A stretch of DNA of 8,106 nucleotides from an uncultured Porphyromonadaceae bacterium (GTDB lineage Bacteria > Bacteroidota > Bacteroidia > Bacteroidales > Muribaculaceae): NCBI GenBank assembly GCA_900555915.1, contig USNC01000056.1:1-8106 (forward strand), read 5' to 3'. The position numbers and the translations under genes were made by a program. Below are positions 7,934 to 8,106 of the stretch, one piece after another; the stretch's first letter is position 1; every line of letters begins with the position of its first letter. The notes under the pieces are model-generated. The model had not been told where the DNA came from. It ran no database searches and was given only the letters and a program-made list of their open reading frames with translations.

Positions 7934-7971
7934 AACAAGACACAACAGATGCTAATCTGTAAAAACTTGTT
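7934..7971 (-). promoter_or_regulatory. Nested palindrome in the susC leader (possible RNA hairpin or operator)
   Basis: Two perfect inverted repeats share one centre. The inner pair ACAGAT (7945-7950) and ATCTGT (7955-7960) flanks the loop GCTA. The outer pair AACAAG (7934-7939) and CTTGTT (7966-7971) is separated from the inner one by exactly five bases on each side. It lies about 85-120 bases upstream of the susC-like start. If transcription begins near the candidate promoter, it is in the 5' leader and could form a hairpin with a symmetric internal loop. If the true promoter is nearer the gene, it could instead be a binding site for a dimeric regulator. Function is inference. Confidence 0.4.
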
Positions 7972-8009
7972 AATTATTCCTAATAAACAATGGCATGAGT
8001 TAAAAAGTT

Positions 8010-8039
8010 CAAATGCAATCGAAGAAAAAATCCACCAAA
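8010..8039 (-). promoter_or_regulatory. Candidate Bacteroidetes sigma-ABfr-type promoter for the operon
   Basis: On the minus strand TTTG (8039-8036) is followed after 18 bases by TGCATTTG (8017-8010), one mismatch from the Bacteroides -7 consensus TAnnTTTG. The usual spacing between the two boxes is about 19-20 bases, so this is slightly short. Transcription would start near 8003, giving a leader of about 150 bases. The region is very A/T-rich, so chance matches are likely. Genomic sequence ends at 8063, so any upstream activator site is missing. Confidence 0.33.
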
Positions 8040-8063
8040 AGCCAAAAATTACTAAAATACAGC

Positions 8064-8106
8064 CTGTCTCTTATACACATCTCCGAGCCCACGAGACACT
8101 GAGCGA
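8064..8106. other. Illumina Nextera adapter read-through (sequencing artefact)
   Basis: CTGTCTCTTATACACATCT (8064-8082) is the exact 19-base Tn5 mosaic end used in Nextera libraries. It is followed by CCGAGCCCACGAGAC (8083-8097), the Nextera read-2 arm. The next eight bases, ACTGAGCG (8098-8105), occupy the i7 index position, and the final A matches the first base of the P7 adapter tail. From memory, ACTGAGCG is a real Nextera XT i7 index. This sequence is not part of the organism's genome. The true contig end is 8063. Confidence 0.98.

Noticed and set aside
8064..8106. A natural Tn5 or composite transposon end
   Set aside because: The mosaic end is followed by the synthetic read-2 arm and an index, which exist only in sequencing libraries.

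Overview
The window looks like a fragment of a gut-type Bacteroidales genome, plausibly Muribaculaceae or Prevotella-like. That placement is inferred from a SusC/SusD pair, lipoprotein signal peptides, A/T-rich leaders without clear Shine-Dalgarno sequences, and a candidate TAnnTTTG-type promoter. All four genes lie on the minus strand, so transcription runs from high to low coordinates.

From right to left, the last 43 bases (8064-8106) are not genomic. They are an Illumina Nextera transposase mosaic end, followed by the i7 adapter arm and what looks like an 8-base index. Next comes an A/T-rich leader (about 7852-8063) with a possible promoter and a two-part nested palindrome. The operon follows: a SusC-like TonB-dependent outer-membrane transporter (4636-7851), a SusD-like surface lipoprotein (2980-4602) and a SusE/F-position surface lipoprotein (959-2956). 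They are separated by only 33 and 23 bases. A strong intrinsic terminator (867-902) closes the operon.

The three proteins should form one outer-membrane uptake machine. SusC would be the gated barrel, SusD its substrate-capturing lid, and the third lipoprotein an accessory surface binding protein. No glycoside hydrolase, peptidase, sulfatase or regulator lies in the unit, so the substrate cannot be named. SusC lacks the N-terminal STN signalling domain, so there is no sign of anti-sigma/ECF control through the transporter.

Downstream of the operon, running off the left edge, is a 3'-truncated gene for a Y1/HUH single-strand transposase of the REP-associated (RAYT/IS200-like) type (1-677). 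A GC-rich REP-like hairpin (788-806) lies between it and the operon terminator.

I see no clearly undescribed system. The observations most worth checking are the adapter read-through at the right end, the transposase with its candidate REP hairpin, the nested palindrome in the susC leader, and the unusual architecture and basic tail of the third lipoprotein.
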